Positions 31,555 to 42,936 of a stretch of DNA of 64,000 nucleotides are shown piece after piece. The notes under the pieces were generated by a model, which saw only the letters and a list, made by a program, of their open reading frames with translations, had not been told where the DNA came from and searched no databases. The position numbers and the translations under genes are program-made. Origin of the DNA: Isoetes taiwanensis (taxonomy: Eukaryota > Streptophyta > Lycopodiopsida > Isoetales > Isoetaceae). Where the stretch lies: NCBI GenBank assembly GCA_021234155.1, contig JAJEKV010000058.1, positions 1,174,987 to 1,238,986 on the forward strand, read 5' to 3'. The stretch's first letter is position 1; every line of letters begins with the position of its first letter.

Positions 31555-31742
31555 TTGAAATGGCCCTTTTCGGGGTTAAGTCCACAAAACCATGGTGATT
31601 ACTATTTAATATATGCTATTTTAGCTAAATTTTATTTTTCTTACCATCGAGACAACATATCAACAACTTGAAATAGCACTTTTAGGGGTTAATTCAAAAT
31701 CATCATGATGATTATGATAATATATATGCTATTTTAGTTGCA
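31555..31742 (+). repeat. Diverged tandem duplication (period about 114 bp)
   Basis: TTGAAATGGCCCTTTTCGGG...ATATGCTATTTTAG at 31555 is matched by TTGAAATAGCACTTTTAGGG...ATATGCTATTTTAG at 31669. The copies differ by roughly one base in five. Confidence 0.65.
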
Positions 31743-33749
31743 TTTATTTTTTTGTCCCAAGGTCATTGTGAACACACAAAAAGAAAAGGTGGAATTTGTA
31801 ATAGTTAAACTACAAACATTGATATTAAAATTGCAAGGTGTGATAAACACAACAAATACGAGGTAAAAAGTCTTTGTAACTATTATAACCATTGCAATTC
31901 TTACAAAGTCCAAACAAAAATCAGGCCCTATTGTAGAGGAAGAAAACTTTCAATTGTTTCTAAGATTACTCCCATAAATCCAAGTCCCATAAATTGGAAA
32001 TATAACCAAGAAAGAATTAAAGTATGAAATTGGATATGTTATGTTGGCAAATTGTGGCAGATAGAGTCACATGTCTCTTCACATGTCCCTTCACGAACAA
32101 AGGTATAAACGGGTTAGAAACATCAATGCAGCTTGTCTTGAATACTTGTGAGCATGAAGCCTAAGCATTGAACAAGTCAAGTTATGATGTACTTGTAACG
32201 ATATAATATAAAGAAGCTTATAACCGCCAAGAAATCAGATGAGTATCACAACAACAGTAGCTTGTTTATGTAAGTAGACTTGTAAAAGCCTTCCTGCTAT
32301 AATAAGTAGCAAGAAACCATCCCTATGTATCATAAATTTTGTGAAAATTTCCCAGTGTGATTTTACTACAAGGATTTTTCTGGAAACCATCACCTAGTGC
32401 AGCTTTTGCAAGGTCCTTTAAGAAAAGGTTCTCTGCTCTTTCACTATGGTATATACAACCCACTTCAGAAGCCTGTCTAAGGTGCCCAACAAAGCCAGGT
32501 GTTAAAATTCCTGAAGCAATCCTTCACCTCTGCATCAGAGACCAAGCCTCTTGATTCCAAGACATTCCAATTACTCTGGAGCAGAACACAACCTGATTTC
32601 ACTTCACCTTGAGAAACATAGACATTAAATCTGAAAGGCAAAATTAAGGAAATCTCATTATGTGCAACCATTTATAGTAGAGAAGAGATTGATACTCACG
32701 GATTGAAGGATATATAGAGCCTCTGACCGAAAACCATGGCACCGCATTGCCGACACTATCAACATATTACATTATCAGAGGGACAATTTCATATTTCGTT
32801 CACCACATGATAGAATTCGCTGTATAAACAGAAGATACATGATACATTTATATAGACCTTGTCAAGAAAGTCAATTCTAGCTAGAAAAAGATGCAGGAAG
32901 GAGAGAAGACATAGCTGCAAAGTGAACTTCCACGATTTTTTCATCTTTGTGCATGATTAACAAACTCATTTTTTCTTTGTTAACAAGCCCAGAACGGAGC
33001 ATACCTGGTTTATATGAAGGACCAAACTGAAGTTATAAAAGAAAAATCTGGCTCTAGATTGAACATCCGACCAGTTTAATGCATCGCATGCATGAACAAG
33101 AACTGCAATAAGAAACTATCTTGAGGAACTGGAATACGAAACTAGAATAAGATACTACTCTGAAGAACTAGAATAAGAAACTACCTTGAAGAACTGGCTT
33201 CCTTTGGGAGCCAAATCCGTTTGGAAAATCATGCCCTATTCTGCAAAATACTCTTTCCCGTAAAAAATGCTCACAAAGTTTTTTTTTCAAAAAAGCTTCT
33301 AGATCCTTCTCTCGTTCTTCACGCGGGAAGATTCAAGCAGAAAGAAGAAGCAAGCAGAGATTCGAAACCCTAAAGGCAGAGGAATGAGAAATATCAAAAC
33401 ATACTTTACCTGTGGAGATCAATATAAGTGCTATGGGACTGCTTCGAAAAATTACAGACTCTCTTGATATTCTCCAGCTTGTAAGAGATGCAGACAAGAA
33501 AAATCTGGAGACAAAAAATATCTTCAGAGATGGGAAAACCACCGGCCATATGTGAAAATCACAGGCAGAAACCTTTGTCCCATAACCAAATCCCAGGCAA
33601 AATGGCAAAAACGAAATTTGAAGGCCATGTGCCAGCGCCATGGCTCAACCTGTAGCCAACACCAATGCCAAGGCCATAGCCACCTTGAAATGGTAGCCCG
33701 AGGTCTCCAAAGAAAGATCGCCTCGAGCAAAAGCAGAAAAAAAAACATC
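31743..33749. other. AT-rich stretch without a supported gene
   Basis: Only short frames are present. On the minus strand around 33600-33720 one frame is Gly-rich (GGYGLGIGVGYRLSHGAGTW), which could be a scrap of a glycine-rich protein but is too short to assign. Confidence 0.35.
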
Positions 33750-34310
33750 AAAACGTATTCCGGAATACAAAGTGTATTCCGGAATACATTTCCCTCTTAT
33801 GATTTGGAACCAAGATCTAGTATCCCTGGTCTTATAAACAAAAAAATCAAAAATCCCTTTATTATTTGAAATCATGAGCCTGTATCCACACAAAACAAAT
33901 AATAATATTGAAAGGCCATCAAAATAATTTGAAAATGCCAAAAAATCTAGTTGTTTTTTATTTATTTTTCCTTTTGCTAATTCCTTCATTATCTAGAACT
34001 ATGTTCCTGTATTCCCGTATAAAAAAACAAATAAAATCGCAAGATCATTCAAATCAACTGAAACAAAAAAAAATTGCAAGGTCATTGAAAATGCCGTAAA
34101 CCCGGAAACCTAGAAAATTGCAAGATCAATATTGAGTCTCCAAAAATTGTACAGCAAAAGTGTATTCCGGCCAATACACTTTGGATTTCGAGCAAAACCA
34201 AAAGTGTATTCTGGAATACACTTTGACTTTTAAGAAAAGCAAAAGTATATTCCGGAATACACTTCTGTTATCCTCGAATAGCAAAAGTGTATTCCGGAAT
34301 ATAATTTTGG
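33750..34310. repeat. Cluster of GTGTATTCCGGAATACAC palindromes
   Basis: Six copies of a self-complementary word centred on GTATTCCGGAATAC occur within 560 bp, at about 33755, 33771, 34158 (with a 2-base insertion), 34202, 34245 and 34285. The surrounding A-rich spacers also carry repeated AGCAAAAGTGTATTC words. The four right-hand copies are 40 to 44 bp apart. Confidence 0.8.
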
Positions 34311-34463
34311 TACTTTGAAATATTATATCATTAAAAAAATGACTCATTATAACCTAAAAGTACCTTTTCTGGAATACAATCCAAGCTAACAAAATGTTGT
34401 GTAGGGCGTACACTTAAATTAGATGTTTTCTCTAAAAACACACTTTAGGTAAATTCTAACTGT

Positions 34464-35013
34464 CATTAGAGGAAATTTGAGATCTCATTTCATCCCCATA
34501 AGAATCCTCCAATGGAATGGCTACCCTCTATTAACTGCAATTAATGCAGCACCAACAACTTCATTGCTGCTGTTTTTCCCTCATAACTTTTGATCCACTT
34601 GTCAAAATGTTGCGGCGTTTGTTGCATTAGATGCGGAATGAAAAGATCTTTCCAATGATATATGGTTATGATGTATTTCAATATGGTCATATGCGTTAAC
34701 CTTAATATGATTTTTTGCTTATTTCTTATATATTTATATCGTAAAAGATATATGAATGGGTTATCACTAGATAGATCTTGTGAAGACGAACCCATTGCTA
34801 CAAAAAGTTTTTGAATCGGAGTTCTGGATCAAAAGTTATAATGAAAAAATGATACTATAGAAGTTAGTTGCAGCTGCATTAATTACAGGCTGCCACATAA
34901 TACTGGAATGAGATATACTGGAGCTCTTCTCTTATTGGACAGTTTAAAAAGCTGACATGGCATTTTAAGCATCCCTTAATGGGACAAAATGTGATCTCAT
35001 TTTTCCTCTAATG
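34464..35013. mobile_element. Foldback/MITE-type element of 550 bp
   Basis: The ends CATTAGAGGAAATTTGAGAT and its near-complement at 34985-35013 form an inverted repeat of about 40 bases. Further matched arms lie inward: TAATTAATGCAGC-type and CATAACTTTTGATCCA-type words on the left recur as complements on the right. The whole element can fold on itself. There is no ORF of note. Confidence 0.72.
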
Positions 35014-36540
35014 TAGGAAAAGTGTCACTTTGACATAGTCAATTTTCTCTTTGCATAAAAAAATGAGTGATTTTGGGGGGTCAAAATGCAATTTTATGAC
35101 CAAAATAAAATTTTTACCTCATTTTAGCTCTTTTTTTGAAAAAAAAGAGGAATCTTTGAGGAATATTCCTTTTGCTCCCGTTTTAATGATTTGCTCCCGT
35201 TTAATACGCAACCTTGTTTATGTTTTCAACCTAAGCTTTTGTCAACATAAAAACAAATCCCTTATAGACCAGTGGTGATAATGTTGTGGCATTTGATAGG
35301 TTCCAACTTTTACCCTAATTTGCATAGTGAGGACGACCCTTCAAATTGAGAGCCCATATTAGCTCTACAAAAAAAAGGGGGCACAAGAAGGTGCTTGCTA
35401 AAAGAGGCACATGCTTAAACCTTTTGCCTCTTCGGACGTGCTCTGGCCTTAAGAGTCCTCTTATGGTATATAAAAATTCACCACCTTAAGCTAGCTTTCA
35501 ACAAATGCATGGAAAGTTTGGTTATATAAAGGTTACAAAAGTTAGATTATTGTTGCACGATTTCTTTAATTGCGGCTCAAAAGATTGACATGCTTTCAAC
35601 TTATGCCCAACAATGCTGGGCACAATTACTAGTTTAATAGATTGTAGTGAATATTTAAAGAACCACTGCTTTGATCATCTTAGCACTACATAATGATTCT
35701 AAGAACTATAAAATGGTTTAGGAAGCGTATATTGAGAGGTTAAATAGAGCCCCAGTTATTACTGCAGTAGGTCCATCTCATACTTGGGGAATTGCATTGA
35801 GCCCATATAAATATACCCACGTCCTTATATGTCGTAGCCACATGTCGTAATTACATGAATACAAGGTATTTTTGTGAATGAATGTTTTGTGCTTTTTAGA
35901 TGTTCTGCCACATATGGCGGTTCAAAATCTTCAAGCATAGGCGTTGCTTTAGATTTCACATGTCTAGAATTAATATGTTGAGAAGGCCGCCGCGATAAAT
36001 TTCTTGTACTAAATAAATATGGACGTTAAGTGTCATGGGCAAGAGGGACCATTGATTAATACTAAATAAATATGGACGTTAAGTTAATTATAGAATGCGC
36101 ACAAAATAGAAATAGAGTCGCCGTTATTCTCTGACGCCCATTCTTATGTCGACACGTGGCAACAACCAATTAATACCGGAATGGAAGTTGGGTTCCTTAA
36201 CAGCCCAGGTTTTCTTAGGGTTTTAGGGTTCTTTTTCTTCAGGGTTCTTCAGCGCCGGCGTAGCAGTTCGAGGTTCTTCACGATTTAGAGTTTTCACAGA
36301 TGTTCTTCACAGATGAGTTCTTTGCAGATGATCTTCGCAGATGTGGAGTTTTTTTTTGCAGCTACTCATCACGATTCATAGTTCTTTGCAGGTGAGCCGT
36401 GATCTGCAAACAACCAGGTCTTTCTTCGCCGGATCTGCAAAGAACCCTGCATTGGATGTTTCTTCACCGGATCTGGTGATATGTGCCGAATCTGTTGTGT
36501 TTTTTTTTTTTTGCAAAAACTCTGTAAAGATCTGGCTCCC
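35014..36540. other. AT-rich stretch with a Helitron end and small repeats
   Basis: Apart from the Helitron terminus at 35604-35632, it holds a 24-bp direct repeat, ACTAAATAAATATGGACGTT..., at 36008 and 36061. A run of TTCTTCACAGATG-like words lies at 36250-36350. No gene is supported. Confidence 0.4.
35604..35632 (+). mobile_element. Helitron 3' terminus 2
   Basis: The hairpin TGCCCAAC/GCTGGGCA (one mismatch, loop AAT) is followed by CAATTA and CTAG (35629-35632), then T. It is closely similar to the terminus at 60986-61014, so the two belong to one family. Confidence 0.75.
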
Positions 36541-36547
36541 TACGTCT

Positions 36548-36606
36548 ATTTTGTAGGGGAATGGAGGGGGAATGGAGGTTGTCCACCTCCATTCCCCATA
36601 CAAAAT
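36548..36606. repeat. Short inverted repeat, AATGGAGG/CCTCCATT
   Basis: ATTTTGTAGGGGAATGGAGG pairs with its complement CCTCCATTCCCCATACAAAA around a short loop, and the left arm has a 10-bp internal duplication (GGGGAATGGA). It could be a tiny foldback element. Confidence 0.65.
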
Positions 36607-36751
36607 GCACGGAATCATGTTATCCAATTAAAGTCCTATTGCCAATTCCATATCTTGCTTGGCAAGTTCTTGGTTATTCCTTCCCACCCAACCCTTCATT
36701 CGACCTTTGGCCCCAAGCACGCATTAGATTCTACACATCTAATTTATTTAG

Positions 36752-36952
36752 AGAAAATATAGGCAAAACTACCAAAATACCCTTATGAGTTTGAGTAATT
36801 ACCAAGATGCCCTTATGAGTTTCAAAATTACCAAAATGCCCCCACACACCTTCTATATACAAGGGCATTTTGGTAATTTTGAAACTCATAAGGGCATTTT
36901 GGTAATTACACAAACTCATAGGGGTAGTTTTGGTAGTTTTCCTGAAAATATA
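36752..36952. repeat. 200-bp near-perfect hairpin with internal direct repeats
   Basis: The arms at about 36766-36840 and 36862-36940 are reverse complements with only a few mismatches, around a 20-base spacer. Each arm also contains about three direct repeats of ACCAAAATGCCCTTATGAGTT. The transcript would form double-stranded RNA of about 75 bp. No coding capacity. Confidence 0.85.
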
Positions 36953-37447
36953 TACACAACGTCTGTACTTAGATCGACGTAGCAACTTATAGAACGTCGG
37001 TTAGGAGCCCATTGATGCATCTGAATTTAATCAGAATAAAAAAGCTTCCAATTGCCCATCTTCCTTTAGTTTTTATTTTAAGGCCCCTATTTTGAATCAG
37101 CAAACACGTCTGAAGACCTTTTCTCCCTGCATATATTCCTTTCGTTTGAGTGCCTAACCACGATTACAAGATACTAGCAAACTCCGTCCAAAGTATCAAT
37201 CCCTGTTGAATATCATACCCAATACTCAAAGCAATGCACTTCAGCTGGCAACTCAATAAGTTAAGGGACATAGAATATCTGTTAAAGACGACCTGATCTC
37301 TGAGAACAAATGAATCGTGCAACGTTGAGACATTTTCTACTTGAAGTGGGTGCCTACAATGACTCACTTATATGCCATTCGGAAGCTTCATGTAATGATC
37401 CTATGTGTGTACAAGTAGAGTACCACTTCTGGCAGCTCATCAAAGCA
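36953..37447. other. Upstream region of the aspartic protease gene
   Basis: AT-rich sequence directly before the protease. ATATATAC at about 36950 is TATA-like but nearly 500 bp from the start codon. The 37310-37447 part is open in frame with the protease Met, but it does not resemble a signal peptide and is more likely leader. Confidence 0.35.
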
Positions 37448-38763
37448 ATGGAGAATCATAGGCCGAGACAACAGGTTCTTGGCTGTGTGATTACTACATT
37501 TCTGATAATTTTTCTTCCAAATTCTGCAGTCGCCAGTTCATACAGAGCAAGTCTGCGCCATGTAGATGCGGGCAAATCAATACCTGAGAAGCTAAGTAAG
37601 TTAACGCAGTAGTGAGAAGTCAGAGAAGGATAGAATCGATCAAAAATGGTCTGGCAATTCATGGAAGGCAACTGGGTACTAATAGCTACACAACCCAACT
37701 GCAGTATGCTGTGGCAGAGTATCTGATGGAGGTGGAGGTGGGAACGCCGGCCCAGAAATTCACGGCTATACTGGACACAGGAAGCAATCTAATATGGTTC
37801 AAATGCGGCCAGTGCACGGCATGTTCAGCCACATCGTGCGAATCATGCCCTCCGACTGTGCTAGATTCTGCGCAGTCCACTACCTTCGCTACGGTGGCAT
37901 GCGATTCGGCCCAATGCGGGCTACTGCCTGAGACAAATTGCACCCAGTCTGAGAGCTGCAAATACCACTACACATATCTGGACCAAAGCTACAACGACGG
38001 AGAGTATGCCTCAGAGGCCCTCTCTCTTCTCTATACATCCGGTCTGTCAGAACAGTTCAACGTGATTCTGGGTTGTGCACATTCCATCTCTGGTACCTTC
38101 AGCGGCGCAGATGGGCTTGTTGGATTCAGCTTGACATCCCCTTCCTTCATCTCCCAAGCAGCGTCCCTTAATGGAAAATTTTCTTACTGCCTCACTAGCT
38201 ATCGGTTAAGTAATGACAGTGTCTTGCTCCTTGGTGATTCTTCTGTTATCTCAGACCCTTCAGCCAGCTCTACCCCTATCCTCCAACCCTCCACCGGTTA
38301 TTACTCTGTCCTGCTCCATAACATCACTGTCGGTAATACTGTCATCTATTCAACCATTCCTACTGCTGATCTCAACCCTCAGGGTACCATCTTTGATTCT
38401 GGTACCACCTTGACTCTCTTAGACCCTGCAGTTTACAGTTATGTTAAAGCCGCTTTTGCCGCTGCTCTCCCTGGCGTTCCCTTGGTCGCATATAACAGTT
38501 ATGATTGCTTTGATACCTCTGCTGCAACCTCTGTTCAATTCCCCTCCCTCAGCTTCCAGTTTGATGGCGCTTCTATGCAACCTCCTGAAGAAAATTACTT
38601 GGCTTATCTTGATCCTGCTCAGACCATCAGGTGCTTGTTGCTGCAACCTCAAGCTGATGGTTTTGGGATTATCGGAAATATTATGCAGCAAAATTACCTG
38701 GTCGCTCATGATACTGTTGGAATGACGCTCTCTTTCCTCAAAACAGACTGCACCACCATATGA
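37448..38763 (+). CDS. Nepenthesin-type (A1) aspartic protease, secreted; one frameshift
   Basis: This is a predicted pepsin-family endopeptidase acting outside the cell or in the vacuole. The start at 37448 (MENHRPRQQVLGCVITTFLI) gives a hydrophobic signal segment, then the propeptide-like YRASLRHVDAGKSIPEKLSK. A one-base frame change near 37597-37611 separates this from the 384-codon mature part (37612-38763). The first catalytic motif is ILDTGSNLIWF and the second is IFDSGTTLTLL. The nepenthesin-type Cys-rich insert follows the first (CGQCTACSATSCESC). The end, GNIMQQNYLVAHDTVGMTLS...CTTI, is the normal A1 C-terminus, so the total of about 438 residues is normal for the family. No intron is needed. 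The frameshift may be a sequencing error or the sign of a young pseudogene. Confidence 0.85.
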
Positions 38764-38808
38764 AAATGCCCACCAATTCAGTAAAAGTAAATATAACATA
38801 TGGCAGCA

Positions 38809-38864
38809 AATAAATAAGAAAAATGGTGTCTGTATAATAACTATATCACCATAGAGGAAATAAA
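38809..38864 (+). terminator. Polyadenylation signals of the protease gene
   Basis: AATAAA occurs at 38809-38814 and again at 38859-38864, 46 and 96 bases after the stop codon. A T/G-rich stretch follows the second. This suits a plant 3' end. Confidence 0.5.
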
Positions 38865-39749
38865 AACTTGCAATGTCTTTGATCTTGTAAAAAGGTTTAC
38901 AAAGAATGCACTTGGGTTTTCTTTAGCAAAGCATGATGATCCCAAGTTCTCTGTCTGTTATACTTTATCCATAGGTTTTTAATACAATATATTTAAAGGA
39001 AGACTCCAGAAGAACCAAAGGAATGTTGGATAGACTGATGAAATCAATAAGAATCTACTCGTGCAGATGATTGCCATGAAAAAGTAAAAGATAAGGTAAA
39101 AGATAAGACCTATTGTCAACGTTTGTCCAGCCAGGTCCTATGATAGATAAATTGGGGGCTAATAGCTAAAGCTCGTCACACCAAGTTTTACAATAAAGAC
39201 TTTGCTATTTGTATAAGTAGATGAATGTTTATGGCAATCACAAATTCATGGAGATTGTGATAAAAAAACCAACCAAATTCTTGAGAAAAATCGCTCCCAC
39301 CACATCTATATACCCATTGAAGACCTCATGGATAGGCTCTCAGTCCATACCACCAATCAAGTAGCTTGATCTCTATTTCGTTCCTTGTTCCACTTTGACT
39401 GTCCAATTTTTATGCCACTGACCCCTCTTGTTTATCATATTTCGAGCATTTGTTCTATGCATGTTCCTCATCCTCTATTTCTTGTAATTTGCATAATTGG
39501 TATAGTTTTTCACCATTGGTCTTCATTTTCAATCCAAAGTCTATGATTTCTTGTTCTGATCCAGAGTAGAAATCTTTTGGATATCTTAAATATCATGCAG
39601 TCCTTATCTATCTTTTGTCCAAAGCTTTCCTTTAAATTCATCCCTATTATGCACAAGCCCAGTTTCACACACATCCGTTGTCCTTCTATCCATCTTTTCT
39701 TCATAACTTCAAGAGATTCTCTTATATAGATATGTATATTTGTACAGCT
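38865..39749. other. AT-rich stretch, nothing assigned
   Basis: Only short frames. It may contain more of the decayed CACTA element that begins at 39902, but no tnp2 motif could be read here. Confidence 0.35.
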
Positions 39750-39900
39750 TATCAGCAGTCTTATTGCTGCAATGGGTTTTCCCTCGAAAACCCTTCGGGG
39801 CGGGGTTTTTTAATCCGCGTAGTAATACGCTGGTTGCGCTCTTATGTTGAGCCCCATAGACCGATTGGTCTCCGTGGACGATAAAAAACATTTAATTTAA
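39750..39900 (+). mobile_element. LINE/SINE-type 3' end inserted beside a CACTA relic
   Basis: It contains GGGTTTTCCCTCGAAAACCC, GGGGTTTTTTAATCCGCGTA and the terminal GGTCTCCGTGGACGATAAAA. The last matches the LINE end (GGCCTCCGTGGACGTTAAAA) at about 150-170 in all but a few bases. It finishes in a pentanucleotide-like tail (ATTTAATTTAATTCAATTC). It is either a severely 5'-truncated LINE or a SINE using the LINE 3' end. Confidence 0.7.
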
Positions 39901-39901
39901 T

Positions 39902-40708
39902 TCAATTCAATTTATATCTCCTGATGCCATTCCAAACACTTATCCTCCAACTCCTTGATCTATTATGCCTGCTCAAATTGATTGTAATCCATAATAGCTT
40001 TTCATTTCTATTTGCCATCTTTCTAACAACCCTTGAATTTGTACGATCCATTTTTTGTTTTTCCCCTTGCGGATTCACCCCCTCTTCCTTCTTATCCCAA
40101 CGCTCACCCCATTCTTGTATGGTAATTCTATTTGGTGGTTCTGTATAGTCTACAGTGCCACCGAATTGTGCACGCTGGATTCTGAAGGGGTGCATGAGCG
40201 GCAAATACTTCATAAAACCCTTGTATACTACTTTCTTCAGATGCTTAGAGTGATGGTGCTGCAACTTTTCCCCACATATCATGCAAGGGAAGTGGCCCGA
40301 TGTCTTAAACCCATAACACTGGGCAAATCCAGGAAAGTCATATATAGTCCACAACAGTATACCTCTGAGATTAAAAATGTCATTTTTATGTGCATCGTAG
40401 ACCTGAATACCTGTATTCCACAAAGGCAGTAACTCATCCGCAATTATTCTTAGGTACACATCTAAATTACTTGGTTTTTTCTTCCCAAGTATCAATAAAG
40501 TCATCATAATGTGCCCACTCTTCATCAACAACCATGGGGGTATGTTGTAGTTAACTAGCATCACTAGCCATGTAGACCATGCAGTCGATTGTGTACCATA
40601 TGGATTTACGTCATCGGTGGCCAGGCCCAAATGCACGTTATGTGGTTCTTTTCCAAAGTCAGGCCATGTCGCATCAACATGCAACTTACACGTCTGATAT
40701 TTTCTCAT
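39902..40708 (-). pseudogene. CACTA transposon transposase relic (tnp2, Transposase_21)
   Basis: The 268-codon frame carries the core of plant tnp2: NVHLGLATDDVNPYGTQSTA, then NYNIPPWLLMKSGHIMMTLL, LDVYLRIIADELLPLWNTGI and LLWTIYDFPGFAQCYGFKTS followed by a CMICG cysteine pair. In the family this region binds ends and catalyses cut-and-paste transposition. Only the middle third of a normal transposase (typically over 700 residues) is present. The last part of the frame, after about residue 190, is Lys/Arg-rich and atypical. No terminal repeats were found nearby. Confidence 0.85.
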
Positions 40709-41963
40709 ATATATATCAGTTTGCTCTATTGTAAATAAATATCTTCACTTTTTTGCAATTCCTTCAAATTTCGAATCCATACTGGCTTAATCCATGGGAC
40801 AAACACAAGGCCCCCAAAATTGAACCAATATAAGTTTTTTATAATGGTTTATTGGTCAAAACCAAGTCCATAAATCAGTACATGTTAGTGGGTTCAAAAG
40901 TTTACAAACCATGTCTAGTTATCTGATATGGTTCATCAATATATTTTTCTAATTTGATAAGCCAAAATTGTTTTGTGACATGGTATTGAAACATGGCAAT
41001 TTTAATTGGTCTCTGTAAGAATTTAAATTATATGGTATATACTATCGTTTAGTATGTGAAGTTTGGTAGACTGGTATTTGATCATATCTATCTTCTTCAT
41101 TATATTGACATGGTAAATTTAAGATGATAATTTTGATGATGCTTTACAATGGTTACTTATCATGATACTTTATAGTGACTAATCACCAATACACAACGTG
41201 GTAAATGTAAGTGGTTTTAATATGTTAATATGACTTTTCTTACCCCATTTTTCTCCATAGTACTAAAATGTAATCTTTTAAATTAGTTTTTCGAACAACT
41301 TAAAATGCATGATACGGATTAATACTTAGTACATCAAGTTTAATGGAATGGTATTTGATTGCATCTATGTCCCTCGATATATTGACTTGGTAAATTAATC
41401 AGATATTTTGTAGTTATTAATGGTCAACATATAACATGGCAAATTGACATGGTTTAACTTTGTTAGTATGATCTTTTTTCTATTTCAAAATAGCTAATCA
41501 ATATGATATTGAAACAATATACATATTAATGATATCTAACGCCCACTCCAATGTTGCATGATACTATCGAGATTAGAAAACCTAGGTTTTGGAAAGAAAA
41601 ATCGTGCAACAATAAGAGTGCTCGTGGAGAGAGGGTGTCCACGAACATAGAATATGAAAAATCAAATTCAAAAAAGTGGGAAATTTGACATAGGGCACCA
41701 TGGTAATGAAATTGAATGACTTATAGACGTTGCCATGCTCCGGACAGTTCTTCCAGACAGCTCTACATGAAGAATGATACAAAACATTATCCTCAAGATC
41801 AAAACCATGCCATTTTGCATGATGATCGGCATTCTACCTTTTAACCCTAATTTGGGAATACAATTTTGCAGCAAGCTTACCCAGGAAATGCAAACCAAAA
41901 CAACTAGATTAAACTGATGGTCTGCAATTTCACATATGATAACATCACTGAACCAGTGCTTCA
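40709..41963. other. AT-rich stretch with a diverged tandem duplication
   Basis: 41050-41270 and 41330-41510 are diverged copies with a period of about 280 bp, sharing GGTATTTGAT, ATATTGACATGGTAAATT-like and TTAGTATGA words. No gene is seen until the exon relics that begin near 41964. Confidence 0.5.
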
Positions 41964-42262
41964 TTACTCAAATTCCTTAAAGTACTTGCAACAGATTTTG
42001 TCAGTTCCAAACGCCGCATCCTCCAATGGCAGGTGTACCTTCTTTGGTGACAACATGAAAGCTACTTTTGCTTTGCTAAATTCCCAACAAACTTTAAGTC
42101 GGGCATTCCGATCAACAAGCCATAAAGAATTCTGCGAAGCATAGGCAAAGATAGGCATCTCCTCGCACCACGGGTATCAAGCGGGGAACACATCGTTACT
42201 AAAGGAATATAAGTCACTTCACCCTTTAGACCAATATATGAGCCTTCAACACCATCAGTCAC
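41964..42262 (-). pseudogene. Exon-like fragments, unidentified protein
   Basis: Two overlapping minus-strand frames read as plausible protein: EGSYIGLKGEVTYIPLVTMC (42062-42262) and FAYASQNSLWLVDRNARLKV followed by CWEFSKAKVAFMLSPKKVHL (41964-42158). They could be joined by a frame change. No family recognised. Confidence 0.35.
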
Positions 42263-42404
42263 ACAAACAAAAGGACAAACTTTACTTTCAGATGCATTGC
42301 GGCAAGTTCTCGAACTTGCATGCTCTCCTAATCCACATAGAGTTCTTGCTTCATTGGCATTAGCAAAACGAGAATATCGACATTTTTAGACATAAGATCC
42401 CGAT

Positions 42405-42600
42405 TTAATTTGCAATGTAGCAAACTGTCGAATATCTACTTGAAAACCTAAGATAGCACGAAAAAAATATATACGAGAATTCTTCCACGGTATCTAGAAA
42501 CACATGATATGTCGCCTGCGATGGGGCAACTAGAGCACCATCCCTTTGAGCTGCAAACATAACTCTCGAGATTGCATCTATTGTCTCGGGCAACTCCCAT
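42405..42600 (-). pseudogene. Exon-like fragment, unidentified protein
   Basis: The frame reads MPETIDAISRVMFAAQRDGA then LVAPSQATYHVFLDTVEEF before turning AT-rich. It has the regular hydrophobic pattern of helices. A possible donor follows the last Phe. It lies on the same strand as the neighbouring relics, so all may derive from one multi-exon gene or a captured mosaic. Confidence 0.35.
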
Positions 42601-42936
42601 AAGTAGCCCCCACCACAAGAATCTTTGATGCGAAAATAGCTCCCGCAAGTGTGTTATCGAAGTCTACAATGGATGACATACCACGCAAATAATTTTTACG
42701 CTACCTTAGACAAGTGCACGAACAAAGAATGTTACTCCATCGCACTTTCGCTTGATATCTGTGCATCCGGAGTTGTCAAAACTATTAGTCCCAAGTTATG
42801 CCATTTGCAACGGGTTCTGATAGAAAATGTACATGCGCCCTGAGTAGTTTTGTCCTATTTATAATATGTAGCATGTGAGAAACTGATAAAGGAAAAGGAT
42901 GACTACTTGAAAAGCATGTGCTTTGAGATACCACAC

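Noticed and set aside
33524-33751. Glycine-rich or Trp-rich small protein on the minus strand
   Set aside because: All three frames are open over the same 200 bases because of a simple G/T/C pattern, so none is favoured.
37597-37610. 14-nt intron in the aspartic protease
   Set aside because: GTAAGT and CAG borders are present, but the length is far below any known spliceosomal intron. A frameshift or base error is simpler.
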